This document shows positions 14,740-23,162 of a DNA stretch of 36,120 bases, in pieces (position 1 is the stretch's first letter; every line of letters starts with the position of its first letter). This DNA is from Polaromonas sp. (lineage in GTDB: Bacteria; Pseudomonadota; Gammaproteobacteria; Burkholderiales; Burkholderiaceae_C): contig JAAFIP010000014.1 of assembly GCA_013297865.1 (NCBI GenBank), positions 63,819-99,938 of the forward strand, read 5' to 3'. The notes beneath the pieces are model-generated. The model had not been told where the DNA came from. It worked only from the letters and a program-made list of their open reading frames with translations, and made no database searches. The translations under genes were made by a program, and so were the position numbers.

Positions 14740-15294
14740 TCAGGCCGCGTTGAGCCAGTAGCCAGCGTTGAACGGGCTGGACATGCGCAAGGCCAGAGGC
14801 GATACGTCGACCAGCTTGTCGGTGGGCATTTTTTCTGCAGCTTCGGCACCTTCGATGGTCTCAGCCACGATGGGGGCTTTGCCGTCAGAGGCGCGGGCTA
14901 CCGCAAACGAGTAGAAGCAGCGGAACGGGATCTTGCGGTCGCCCCAGTACTCGGACACATCGCGGAAGATGTCGATCAGCTGCTCGCGCGCTTCCTTGTC
15001 GAACTTGACGTTGGCAGGAATATGCTCCAGCACGACGATAAAACCAGGCTGCGCGCCCGATTTATGCAGCGGATCGGTCATGCAGTCATACAGCGCGTCG
15101 TAGTTCTTGCCAAAGTGCGCGGGCAGCTTGAACTGCGCGGCAATGGTGTCGAGTACGTCTTGCTTGGACTGTGCGTCGCCCAGGCTGGCGTACAGAAAGT
15201 GGTGCCCCAGCTCGGTAGCTGCGGCTTGCAGATCGGCCACGCGGTGTGCGCGGATGGACTGGACGATATTGGATTTAACGGTACGAAGTGGCAT
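14740..15294 (-). CDS. Barstar-family ribonuclease inhibitor
   Basis: 184 residues. The barstar core is recognisable at about 52-72: AAQFKLPAHFGKNYDALYDC, followed by D and the FIVVLEHIP strand. Barstar proteins bind and block barnase-type RNases in the cytoplasm. There is no signal peptide. The protein is twice the size of classic barstar (about 90), with an N-terminal extension and a long C-terminal part (SFAVARASDGKAP...). It is the second gene of a pair with the RNase gene (56 bp gap), which supports the assignment as its immunity protein. Confidence 0.85.
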   Translation of the reverse strand: MPLRTVKSNIVQSIRAHRVADLQAAATELGHHFLYASLGDAQSKQDVLDTIAAQFKLPAHFGKNYDALYDCMTDPLHKSGAQPGFIVVLEHIPANVKFDKEAREQLIDIFRDVSEYWGDRKIPFRCFYSFAVARASDGKAPIVAETIEGAEAAEKMPTDKLVDVSPLALRMSSPFNAGYWLNAA

Positions 15295-15350
15295 GGTGCG
15301 CTCCGCTTCCTCTTTACAAAAAACTCAACACTAACGGGTTACTGGTTACT

Positions 15351-15782
15351 TCACTTGACGATACGCTTGAAGCTGGCGTAGTGGTCATCGGTGTAGTAAC
15401 AAGCATCGGGTGCAGTGGGTTGACTTCCACCACACACAATTCTTTTGGCACCACGGGTGCGGGCATACGGCGTTTTCACCGTGTACTCGCGGTAGTAGCC
15501 GCGTTTTTGCTCTGGCAACACGCGCTCGCGGTTGCCAAACACGGTGCCGTCTTTGTCATACGCAAACGGTCCGCCCTGCAAAATCTTTTCATAGGTCTCA
15601 ACGCCCTGCTTGGGCAGCTCTGCCACCGCAATGGTCTGCACGCCCGCGCCAGCTTGCGGTGCGGGCCCTTTGGCATGCGCAGCAGAGGCAAGTACCAAGC
15701 CCAAACCCAGCGACAAACAAAGTGAGCGGACACCAACCCATGCAGTAGTCACAAAGCGTTTCACAGTCCCATTCCAGTGCAT
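15351..15782 (-). CDS. Secreted barnase-type (N1/T1 family) ribonuclease
   Basis: 143 residues from the chosen ATG (15780-15782). A signal peptide is clear: basic start, hydrophobic LCLSLGLGLVLASA, cleavage after AHA at about residue 37. The mature part matches microbial guanyl-specific RNases: FGNRERVLP, then the catalytic Glu in YYREYTVKTP, the catalytic Arg in RGAKRIV, and the catalytic His in YYTDDHYASF. It would cut RNA outside the cytoplasm or in competing cells. Followed by a barstar gene, its likely inhibitor. The upstream 15783-16032 shows no further gene. Confidence 0.9.
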   Translation of the reverse strand: MHWNGTVKRFVTTAWVGVRSLCLSLGLGLVLASAAHAKGPAPQAGAGVQTIAVAELPKQGVETYEKILQGGPFAYDKDGTVFGNRERVLPEQKRGYYREYTVKTPYARTRGAKRIVCGGSQPTAPDACYYTDDHYASFKRIVK

Positions 15783-16032
15783 AGTTGAGGCAAGCCCCTT
15801 GCTGATTTGAATATGTCCGCGTTGCAAAAATGCAAGGCGCAGATGCTGGGGAATCAGCCCGGAGGCTTAAAAACTTCAGATTAACTTGGGGTTAACCCGC
15901 GATTCCAAGACTATGATTGTCGTGGAAATCGCGAAAAAACGCAAGCCCTGCATCGCGCATAACTGCCGTTTTGGGGGCTTTATATCGCGTGATTTCAGTA
16001 CTAATAGTGGGTACTCACTGTTTACTTAATCA

Positions 16033-18378
16033 TTATCTCGCGGCATTTGCGTCGGCCACGGTCAGGGCTGTCATATTCACAATCCGGCGCACTGTAGTAC
16101 TGGCTGTGAGAATATGCACAGGGGCGGCGCATCCCAGCAACACGGGGCCGATCGCAATATTGCCGCCAGCGGCCGTTTTGAGCAGGTTGTAGCTGATATT
16201 GGCTGCATCAATATTGGGCAGAACCAGCAGATTGGCCTCGCCAGACAGGGTGCTGTTAGGCATGATGGCTTTGCGGCCTTCGGCATCCAGCGCCACATCG
16301 CCGTGCATCTCGCCATCGACTTCTAGCCAGGGTGCCTGCTCGCGCAGCAGTTCCAGCACGCGGCGCATCTTGATGGCGCTGGGCTGGTTGCTGGAGCCAA
16401 AGTTGCTGTGTGAAAGCAGTGCGGCTTTGGGCTTGATGCCAAAGCGCATCATCTCTTCGGCGGCCATGGTGGTGATCTCGGCCAGCTCTTCGGCATTGGG
16501 GTCGTAGTTGACATGGGTATCCACCAGAAACACTTGGCGGTCAGGCAGCAGCAGGCCGTTCATGCAGGCATACACGGGCACATCCTGCGGCGTGCTGGCG
16601 CAGCCGCCAGCGCGTTTGCCCAGCACCTGGTCGATGTAGTGCAGATGCAGTGCCGTGGTGCCCCAGGTGCCGCAGATCATGCCATCGGCATAACCTTTGT
16701 GCACCATCATGGCGCCGATCAGGGTCAGGCGGCGGCGCATCTCGATCTTGGCGATCTGCACCGTCACGCCCTTGCGCTCGGTCATGCGGTGGTAAGTTTG
16801 CCAGAAGTCGCGGTAGCGCTCGTCCTGCTCCACGTTGACCACGTCGTAGTCGGTGCCTGCCTGCAGGCGCAGGCCAAATTTGTGGATACGCTCCTGGATG
16901 ATGGCGGGACGACCAATCAGGGTGGGCCGTGCCACGCCCTCGTCCACCACAATCTGGCAGGCCCGCAGCACGCGCTCTTCTTCACCCTCGGCATAGACCA
17001 CGCGCTTTTTGCTGGCCTGTTTGGCAGCCGTGAAGATGGGCTTCATGGTGGTGCCCGAGGCATAGACAAAGCTCTGCAGCCTGTCGCGGTACGCCGCCAT
17101 GTCCTGCACGGGGCGCAGTGCCACGCCGCTGTCGGCAGCGGCCTGCGCCACGGCAGGCGCGATCTTGATCATCAGGCGCGGATCAAAAGGCTTGGGGATC
17201 AGATACTCTGGGCCAAAGGCCAGGGCCTCGCCCACATAGGCCGCAGCCACCACTTCGCTCTGCTCGGCCTGCGCCAGCTCGGCAATCGCATGCACCGCTG
17301 CAATCTCCATCTCCAGCGTGATGGTGGTGGCACCACTGTCCAGCGCGCCGCGGAAGATATAAGGAAAGCACAGGACGTTGTTGACCTGGTTGGGATAGTC
17401 GGTGCGGCCTGTGGCGATGATGGCATCGCTGCGCACAGCTTTGACCTCGTCGGGCATGATTTCGGGCGTGGGGTTGGCCAGTGCCAGGATCAGCGGCTTG
17501 GCCGCCATCTTCTTGACCATCTCCGGCTTGAGCACGCCGCCCGCTGACAGACCGAGGAACACATCGGCACCGTCAATCACTTCGCTCAGTGTGCGGGCAG
17601 AGGTTTTTTGCGCAAACTGGATTTTGTCTTCGTCCATCAGCTCGGTGCGGCCTTCATACACCACACCTGCCAGATCGGTGACAAAAATATTCTCGCGCGG
17701 GATGCCCAGCTTGAGCAACAGGCCCAGGCATGCCAGTGCTGCGGCGCCTGCACCACTTGTCACCAGCTTGACCTTCTTGGGGTCTTTGCCCACCACTTTG
17801 AGGCCGTTAATGATGGCCGCGCCCACCACGATGGCCGTGCCGTGCTGGTCGTCGTGAAAGACCGGAATCTTCATGCGCTCGCGCAGCTTGCGCTCGACAT
17901 AAAAGCAGTCGGGTGCCTTGATGTCTTCCAGGTTGATGCCGCCAAAGGTCGGCTCCAGCGAGGCGATGATGTCCACCAGTTTGTCCAGATCGTGCTTCTC
18001 GTTGATCTCGATATCAAACACGTCGATGCCGGCAAATTTCTTGAACAGCACCGCCTTGCCTTCCATGACGGGCTTGGAGGCCAGCGGGCCAATGTCGCCC
18101 AGACCGAGCACGGCGGTGCCGTTGGTGATGACTGCCACCAGGTTGCCGCGCGAGGTGTATTTGAATGCGTTGTTGGGGTCTTTGACGATCTCTTCGCAGG
18201 GTGCTGCCACGCCGGGGCTGTAGGCCAGGGCCAGATCACGCTGGTTGATCAGCTGCTTGGTGGCTGCGATGGCGATTTTGCCGGGGGTGGGAAACTCGTG
18301 GTACTCCAGCGCGGCGCGGCGCAACTCGGCGCGCTTTTCCTCGGTGTTGCTTGAAGCAGTGTCATTCATGGAAGGCAT
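16033..18378 (-). CDS. maeB: NADP-dependent malic enzyme MaeB with C-terminal phosphotransacetylase-like domain
   Basis: 781 residues. Malic enzyme converts malate to pyruvate and CO2 with reduction of NADP. The N-terminal 430 residues hold the malic domain ([33 protein letters not shown]) and NAD-binding domain ([22 protein letters not shown]). The remaining part is a phosphate acetyl/butyryl transferase-like domain ([43 protein letters not shown]) that in MaeB is regulatory and binds acetyl-CoA. Start [20 protein letters not shown] (18378) has GGAGA upstream. The upstream palindrome TACGCA-N4-TGCGTA (18480-18495) may be a regulator site. Confidence 0.94.
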   Translation of the reverse strand: MPSMNDTASSNTEEKRAELRRAALEYHEFPTPGKIAIAATKQLINQRDLALAYSPGVAAPCEEIVKDPNNAFKYTSRGNLVAVITNGTAVLGLGDIGPLASKPVMEGKAVLFKKFAGIDVFDIEINEKHDLDKLVDIIASLEPTFGGINLEDIKAPDCFYVERKLRERMKIPVFHDDQHGTAIVVGAAIINGLKVVGKDPKKVKLVTSGAGAAALACLGLLLKLGIPRENIFVTDLAGVVYEGRTELMDEDKIQFAQKTSARTLSEVIDGADVFLGLSAGGVLKPEMVKKMAAKPLILALANPTPEIMPDEVKAVRSDAIIATGRTDYPNQVNNVLCFPYIFRGALDSGATTITLEMEIAAVHAIAELAQAEQSEVVAAAYVGEALAFGPEYLIPKPFDPRLMIKIAPAVAQAAADSGVALRPVQDMAAYRDRLQSFVYASGTTMKPIFTAAKQASKKRVVYAEGEEERVLRACQIVVDEGVARPTLIGRPAIIQERIHKFGLRLQAGTDYDVVNVEQDERYRDFWQTYHRMTERKGVTVQIAKIEMRRRLTLIGAMMVHKGYADGMICGTWGTTALHLHYIDQVLGKRAGGCASTPQDVPVYACMNGLLLPDRQVFLVDTHVNYDPNAEELAEITTMAAEEMMRFGIKPKAALLSHSNFGSSNQPSAIKMRRVLELLREQAPWLEVDGEMHGDVALDAEGRKAIMPNSTLSGEANLLVLPNIDAANISYNLLKTAAGGNIAIGPVLLGCAAPVHILTASTTVRRIVNMTALTVADANAAR

Positions 18379-18583
18379 GGGGTCTCCAGCGGTCAGCGTT
18401 GGCCTCAAACTACTCAAGGTTGTCGCGTCAGTTTTTGTAAAGGTGTGCGATTGTAGCCCCGCGCCCGTGGAAACCCTAGTACGCAAATATGCGTAAAAAG
18501 CATCAGCTGATATGACTTTTTGTACGCCGGGTTATGCACCTTTTTAGGTAGGTATCCATACCCGGCAAGCGCGTGCCAGAGGG

Positions 18584-19741
18584 CTACCAGCCATAAAAGC
18601 GGCTCCATGCAGGGCCGATCTGCCCTGCAGTGAGCGCATGGTACTCAGGGAACTGCGCTCCTGTGGCGCAGGCATGGTTGGGCAGCACACGCAGTGCCGT
18701 GCCTATGGGAAAGCGCTGGGCGATAGCAGGGTCAGGGGCGTCGCCTTCGCGGCTCAAAATGCCGTGCTCCTGGTTGGCTGCGCTGAGGATGTAGCCTTCG
18801 ATGGGCTGGCCTGCCAGATCACAAATCTGTCCATAGCCATAATCATGCGTTTGCTTTTGCGTGCCTCGGTCACGGCTCATCGCCATCCAGCCCGCGTCCA
18901 CAATCGCCCAGCCCTTGTCAGCCTGGTGGCCAATGACGGTGGTCAGCACCGACAAAGCCACGTCCTGCAGCGTGCACACACCCACATTGGCCATCACCAG
19001 ATCAAAAAACACATACACGCCTGCACGCACCTCCGTCACGCCCTCCAGCTGCGTGGCCGACAGTGCGGTGGGTGTGGAGCCCACGCTGACCACAGGGCAG
19101 GGCAGGCCTGCTGCGCGCAGACGCTGCGCCGCCAGCACACACAGACTGCGCTCCTGCTCGGCCATGGCCTGCAGGGCCTGTGGGGTATGCAGATCGTAGC
19201 TCGCGCCCGCATGGGTCATCACACCGCCCAGCGTCGCGCCGCCTTCGTGCAGCAGCCGGCCGATGGTGATCAAGTCATCGCTGTCGGGTTTGACGCCACT
19301 GCGGTGGCCATCGGTATCGACTTCGATCCACACCTCAAATGACTGCTGATGCTCTTTGCTGAACTGCACAATCGCCCGGGCAGACTCTGCGCTGTCGGCG
19401 ATGATCTTCAGGGCACAGCCCTTGGCCCGCAAAGCGGCGGCCTGTTTGAGTTTGGGCGCTGCCATGCCCACGGCGTACAGAATGTCCGTCACGCCTGCGG
19501 CAAAGAACTGCTCTGCCTCCTTGAGGGTAGAGACGGTGATGCCACGTGCGCCTGCATCGATCTGCATCTGCGCAATCTCCAGGCATTTGGTGGTCTTGAC
19601 ATGCGGGCGAAAAGCCACGCCCAGGGTGTTCATGCGCGACTGCATGCGTTCGATATTGCGCTGCATACGCTGGGTGTCGACTAAAGCTGCAGGCGTAGAA
19701 AGGTCATGAAGTTGCATGGCATCCAGTGTAGGCGAGGGCAT
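18584..19741 (-). CDS. D-threonine aldolase / D-serine dehydratase-like PLP enzyme
   Basis: 385 residues with an alanine-racemase-type barrel. The PLP lysine lies in FRPHVKTTK (K49 from the chosen start). The C-terminal domain carries PNHACATG, the His-x-Cys zinc site of the DSD1/D-threonine aldolase family. These enzymes cleave or dehydrate D-3-hydroxy amino acids (D-threonine, D-serine, D-threo-3-hydroxyaspartate); which one cannot be told. Start MPSPTLDAMQ (19741) is chosen; a later ATG at 19717 (MQLHDLSTPA) is about equally likely and neither has a good ribosome binding site. The gene is upstream of maeB on the same strand with a 205-bp gap. Confidence 0.85.
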   Translation of the reverse strand: MPSPTLDAMQLHDLSTPAALVDTQRMQRNIERMQSRMNTLGVAFRPHVKTTKCLEIAQMQIDAGARGITVSTLKEAEQFFAAGVTDILYAVGMAAPKLKQAAALRAKGCALKIIADSAESARAIVQFSKEHQQSFEVWIEVDTDGHRSGVKPDSDDLITIGRLLHEGGATLGGVMTHAGASYDLHTPQALQAMAEQERSLCVLAAQRLRAAGLPCPVVSVGSTPTALSATQLEGVTEVRAGVYVFFDLVMANVGVCTLQDVALSVLTTVIGHQADKGWAIVDAGWMAMSRDRGTQKQTHDYGYGQICDLAGQPIEGYILSAANQEHGILSREGDAPDPAIAQRFPIGTALRVLPNHACATGAQFPEYHALTAGQIGPAWSRFYGW

Positions 19742-19884
19742 ACATGTCCGATACGGGGTGTATTTTTTGGTTTTCAACTTAAGCAGGCATATTCACATAC
19801 AATAAGTAATATTTAGTAATTAATAACTACACCAGTTCGAGAATTACCAACAGTATTTTCACTACAGTCCATAAAGGTTGTGAT

Positions 19885-21324
19885 ATGAGTTTTTTACATG
19901 ATCACAGGGCTGATGGGGTTGCTGACAGGGCATGTTTACGCAAGCAAGGCTGCTGGCAACACACGTTTTCACGCGCAGTGGCAGGTGCCCTACTGCTGCT
20001 GACGATGCTGCTAGTGCCCACCGTGGCTAGCGCGCAGACCTTTCTCAACTTCACCGGCCCGGCTACTTTAAGCTCGGGCACGGCGCTCAGTCAAGGTGCT
20101 GTCTATCGGTATGCCAACGTGCTGCCCGGCATAGATGCTCTGGTCACACTGGCGCTCTTTAGTGGCACTACGCCTGCACTGCTCAATCTGGACGACAACA
20201 TCACATTCCCGCAGCGTTTCCAGCCAGTCATTACCTGCGCGGGCACGGCTGCGGCCAATGCCAACACCACCTGCTATGTCCGATTTGACTTCGCTTTTGT
20301 AGTGGCTGGTACCAGCACACCTACACCCGTGTATGGCATGGTGGCCAGTGCACAGGACGTGGACGGCAACAGCGTGGCCAACGGTGTGCGGGAATTTGTG
20401 GAATTTACAGGCTCCAGCAGTGTGCGGCTGGGTGCCACCACCACTTTGGTGGCGGGTACCCCTGTGGCTGGCGGCGTGCGCTACAACCAAACCAACCCAC
20501 TGGATGTACAGCAAGGCATCGGTACAGGCAACCAATACGAGGTGTATGCCAACTACGCCAGCGCCATCACGGGCTTGTCCATCATTGGTGGCAACATCAT
20601 TGGCACCGCAGGCTGTTTGAACACCAACACCGGCTGCCAGCGGCAAAACTCCTACACCTTCCTGCCTGCCGACTCCAACCTGCCATCCCTGACCGTGCGC
20701 AAAATCTCCAACGGCGGCACCAGTACATTCAGCTTTTCGGGCACCAACGGCTGGGTCACCCAGCCCGTGAGCACGGTGACACCCGGCGTCGCGCGGGATT
20801 CGCAGTCAGAGACCTTGCTGGACGTGAACGTGCCCACCACCATCACCGAGGCCGCACCTTTTGGCTATACCCTGGAGTCTATCGCCTGCACCGGTCTGGG
20901 CGCTGGCACCGCCACACCGACGGTCAACGGCGTTAATGGTGGCAGCGTGCTGATCAGCGCGGCGGCAGCGGTGTCTGGCAACAACATCGTGTGCACCTTC
21001 ACCAACCGTAAATTGGCGGCTAACCTCAGCATTACCAAGAGCGATGGCCTCACGACGGTAGCGGCGGGCAACACCGTGACTTACACCATCACGGCGGTTA
21101 ATGGCGGCCCAGACCCTGCGGCGGGTGCCACCGTCAGGGACACTGCTGGCGCAGGCCTGAACTGCAGCACCGTCACCTGCGCGTCCACCGCCGCTGGCAT
21201 GTGCCCGGCGGCGAGCTTTCCATTTGCCAACCTGACCACCGGCATCAACATTGCACCCTCCTTCCCCTCAGGATCAACCCTCACATTGACGGTGTCCTGC
21301 GGCGTGACCGCGACCGGGCAGTAG
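19885..21324 (+). CDS. Secreted DUF11-domain surface protein, apparently truncated
   Basis: 479 residues. A long N-region precedes a signal peptide (GALLLLTMLLVPTVASA, cleavage before QTF, about residue 50). The body is low in charge and rich in Thr, Gly, Ala and Asn, with strand-rich repeats. The C-terminal 100 residues form a DUF11 'conserved repeat' domain (NLSITKSDGLTTVAAGNTVT...GPDPAAGATVRDTA). The protein stops in SCGVTATGQ, in the middle of where such a domain normally continues. The usual C-terminal sorting segment (IPTL-CTERM, PEP-CTERM or an autotransporter) is missing. AAAGG at about 19872-19876 serves as ribosome binding site. Function is probably adhesive or structural; whether it is released or broken is open. 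Confidence 0.8.
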   Translation: MSFLHDHRADGVADRACLRKQGCWQHTFSRAVAGALLLLTMLLVPTVASAQTFLNFTGPATLSSGTALSQGAVYRYANVLPGIDALVTLALFSGTTPALLNLDDNITFPQRFQPVITCAGTAAANANTTCYVRFDFAFVVAGTSTPTPVYGMVASAQDVDGNSVANGVREFVEFTGSSSVRLGATTTLVAGTPVAGGVRYNQTNPLDVQQGIGTGNQYEVYANYASAITGLSIIGGNIIGTAGCLNTNTGCQRQNSYTFLPADSNLPSLTVRKISNGGTSTFSFSGTNGWVTQPVSTVTPGVARDSQSETLLDVNVPTTITEAAPFGYTLESIACTGLGAGTATPTVNGVNGGSVLISAAAAVSGNNIVCTFTNRKLAANLSITKSDGLTTVAAGNTVTYTITAVNGGPDPAAGATVRDTAGAGLNCSTVTCASTAAGMCPAASFPFANLTTGINIAPSFPSGSTLTLTVSCGVTATGQ

Positions 21325-21379
21325 CGCCAGCCAGTCCATATCTGGCGAGTCCTTAGCAGGCTGTTGCTGGTCTGCGGCA

Positions 21380-21451
21380 GCCCATTTTTAAGTAAAATGG
21401 GCCTCTAAGCCAATAAAAATCCGCGGGAGCAGCTATTCATTTAGTAGCATT
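21380..21451 (-). repeat. Dispersed repeat copy 4, intergenic
   Basis: GCGGGAGCAGCTATTCATTT (from 21423) with GTAGCAT at one end. The distal end is a perfect hairpin, GCCCATTTT (21380-21388) with AAAATGGGC (21394-21402). It lies directly upstream of the epimerase gene and may act as terminator or leader structure. Confidence 0.85.
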
Positions 21452-21468
21452 CAGCATGCATATCCATC

Positions 21469-22470
21469 ATGAAAATACTCGTCACTGGCAGCGCAGGCCA
21501 CTTGGGTGAAGCGCTGGTGCGCACCCTGCAGGGCACGGGGCATGAGGTGCTGGGGCTGGACATTCTGGCTTCGCCGTTCACTCAGGTAGTGGGATCGATC
21601 ACTGACCGAAGCCTGGTGCGCGAGTGCATGGCGGGGGTGCAGGCAGTGCTGCACACGGCCACACTGCACAAGCCGCATGTGGCTACGCATACGCGGCAGG
21701 ATTTTGTCGACACCAACATCACCGGCACGCTCAACTTGCTCGAAGAGGCGGCAGCGGCGGACGTGGGCAGGCCAGGCGATGGTACTGGCGGGTTTGTGTT
21801 TACCAGCACCACCAGCGCCTTTGGCCGCGCGCTCAGCGCCAGTGGCGGGGCAGCTGCCTGGATCACCGAAGACGTGGTGCCCGTGCCCAAAAACATTTAC
21901 GGCATCACCAAGGTGGCGGCTGAAAATCTCTGCGAGCTGTTTACCCAACGGCAGGGCCTGCCCTGCGTGGTGCTGCGCACGTCGCGCTTTTTCCCCGAGG
22001 CCGACGATAACCGCGCCGTCCGCGCCGCGCTGGAAGATGTCAACACCAAAGCCAACGAGCTGCTATACCGCCGCGCTGACATTGCCGATATGGTCAGCGC
22101 CCACCTGCTGGCCATGGACAAGGCACGCGCGATCGGCTTTGGGCGCTACATCATCAGCGCCAGCACACCGTTTGTGCACAGCGACCTGGCCGCGCTGCAC
22201 CAGCATGCACCAAGTGTACTGGCACGTTACTTTCCCGACTACGTAGCGCTGTACGCGCAGCGCGGCTGGAAAATGTTTGACAGCATTGACCGCGTGTACG
22301 TAAATGACAAAGCCCGCGCCGAGCTGGGCTGGCAGCCGCGCTACGGCTTTGCGCATGTGCTGGCTTGCCTGCGCGAAGGGGTGGACTATCGCAGCCCCCT
22401 AGCCCAGGCGGTGGGCAGCAAGGGCTACCACAGCGAGGTGTTTGAAGACGGGCCTTTTCCGGTGGAATAG
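21469..22470 (+). CDS. NAD-dependent epimerase/dehydratase family protein
   Basis: 333 residues of the extended short-chain dehydrogenase type. It starts MKILVTGSAGHLGEALVR, the GxxGxxG NAD-binding motif at about 7-13. The active-site region reads FVFTSTTSAFG (Ser/Thr) and YGITKVAAE (YxxxK at about 144-148). Substrate specificity is in the C-terminal part and cannot be read; nucleotide sugars are the usual substrates of the family. It is preceded by a dispersed repeat and followed by palindromic elements, with no operon partner. Confidence 0.88.
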   Translation: MKILVTGSAGHLGEALVRTLQGTGHEVLGLDILASPFTQVVGSITDRSLVRECMAGVQAVLHTATLHKPHVATHTRQDFVDTNITGTLNLLEEAAAADVGRPGDGTGGFVFTSTTSAFGRALSASGGAAAWITEDVVPVPKNIYGITKVAAENLCELFTQRQGLPCVVLRTSRFFPEADDNRAVRAALEDVNTKANELLYRRADIADMVSAHLLAMDKARAIGFGRYIISASTPFVHSDLAALHQHAPSVLARYFPDYVALYAQRGWKMFDSIDRVYVNDKARAELGWQPRYGFAHVLACLREGVDYRSPLAQAVGSKGYHSEVFEDGPFPVE

Positions 22471-22549
22471 GGCCTAGGCTCAAGTTCACTTAACTCATCT
22501 TAAGCGTGGACTGAGGTACCAAAGCCCGGTACCGACCTTGGTGGGTTAC

Positions 22550-22654
22550 GCCCCGGCACTGGGTGTGGACGGCTCCGCGGCTGTCCTCCGTGTCTGCCTA
22601 GGGCAGACAACTCCCCCTTGATGCCGCTGCGCCGTCCACACCCAGCGCCGGGGC
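22550..22654 (+). repeat. 105-bp palindromic element, copy C
   Basis: Core 22573-22631 (59 bp), arms 22550-22572 and 22632-22654 complementary at 22 of 23 positions. Its inner hairpin reads TGTCTGCCTAGGGCAGACA, where copies A, B and D have GGCGGCCTAGGGCCGCC type sequence: both sides of the stem have changed together. Its arms share the outer GCCCCGGC with copy A but differ after that. Confidence 0.9.
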
Positions 22655-22720
22655 AGCGAAGCGGGTTGGCATGCAATGGTGGATCGCGACCACCCCGTGA
22701 GAACAGGCAAGGCACCGGTA

Positions 22721-22866
22721 CAGGCGGCAGACCACTTGCCAAGTTGGCAGCAGTTGCACAAGTCGATAGCTGGCGGTGGACCACTCTCCAAGTTGGCCAT
22801 CGCTGCAAAAGTTGATTGATAGCAGGCGGTGGAACACCCGCCAAGGTCGCAAGAGCTGGTCGATGG
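22721..22866 (+). repeat. Three degenerate tandem repeats of about 50 bp
   Basis: Units at 22721-22769, 22770-22822 and 22823-22866 share CnGGCGGnngAnCACnnnCCAAGnT followed by GTCGAT or GTTGAT near the end. They fill the space between elements C and D. Confidence 0.65.
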
Positions 22867-22957
22867 TGTGCTCAGCGCAGCGGCATCAAGGAGGAGCAGG
22901 CGGCCCTAGGCCGCCGCGGGGGACAGCCGCGGAGCTGAGTACGCCATCGGCCAGCTC
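22853..22957 (-). repeat. 105-bp palindromic element, copy D (inverted)
   Basis: Core 22876-22934 is nearly identical to that of copy B. The arms 22853-22875 and 22935-22957 are complementary at 20 of 23 positions, and the other three positions are all G-T pairs, which would be G-U pairs in a plus-strand RNA. The arm sequence (GAGCTGGTCGATGG...) differs from those of A, B and C apart from the inner CTCAG shared with B. Confidence 0.9.
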
Positions 22958-23062
22958 CCGTACAAAACAAAGCAGTGAACCGCCTGCAAAGAAAGCACCA
23001 TCAACCACCGTGAAGACTAGGGACAAGCCAAGCAAGAACGCGATACCACCTTCAATCATCAT
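22886..23062 (-). CDS. Possible 58-residue membrane peptide ending inside element D
   Basis: An open frame with ATG at 23060-23062 encodes MMIEGGIAFLLGLSLVFTVV, then DGAFFAGGSLLCFVRELA: one or two clear membrane segments. The last 20 residues (DGVLSSAAVPRGGLGPPAPP) are encoded by palindromic element D, whose core supplies the stop. It may be the start of a membrane protein gene broken by the insertion of the element, or a small protein. No strong ribosome binding site. Low confidence. Confidence 0.35.
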   Translation of the reverse strand: MMIEGGIAFLLGLSLVFTVVDGAFFAGGSLLCFVRELADGVLSSAAVPRGGLGPPAPP

Positions 23063-23094
23063 TTCTGAAAATACCGCTAACTGAACAGTATCGA

Positions 23095-23143
23095 GCCTAA
23101 GCCCATTAGAATATCGCGGGGGCAGCTATTGAAATAATAGCAT
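23095..23143 (-). repeat. Dispersed repeat copy 5, intergenic
   Basis: GAATATCGCGGGGGCAGCTA at about 23109-23128, preceded by AAGCCCATTA and followed by TTGAAATAATAGCAT. It lies immediately downstream of the oxygenase gene. Confidence 0.85.
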
Positions 23144-23162
23144 TATGCCCTGTCTAACTCGT

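Noticed and set aside
16513-17547. Long plus-strand open frame opposite maeB (344 codons)
   Set aside because: Composition (His, Gln, Arg, Gly rich) is that of a GC-rich antisense frame; the minus strand encodes an unmistakable malic enzyme over the same bases.
21325-21347. CGCCAG/CTGGCG hairpin after the DUF11 gene as a terminator
   Set aside because: Only six pairs and no T-run; too weak to call.
22721-22866. Tandem repeats considered as a CRISPR array
   Set aside because: Only three units, poorly conserved, without constant repeat and unique spacers; no cas genes.
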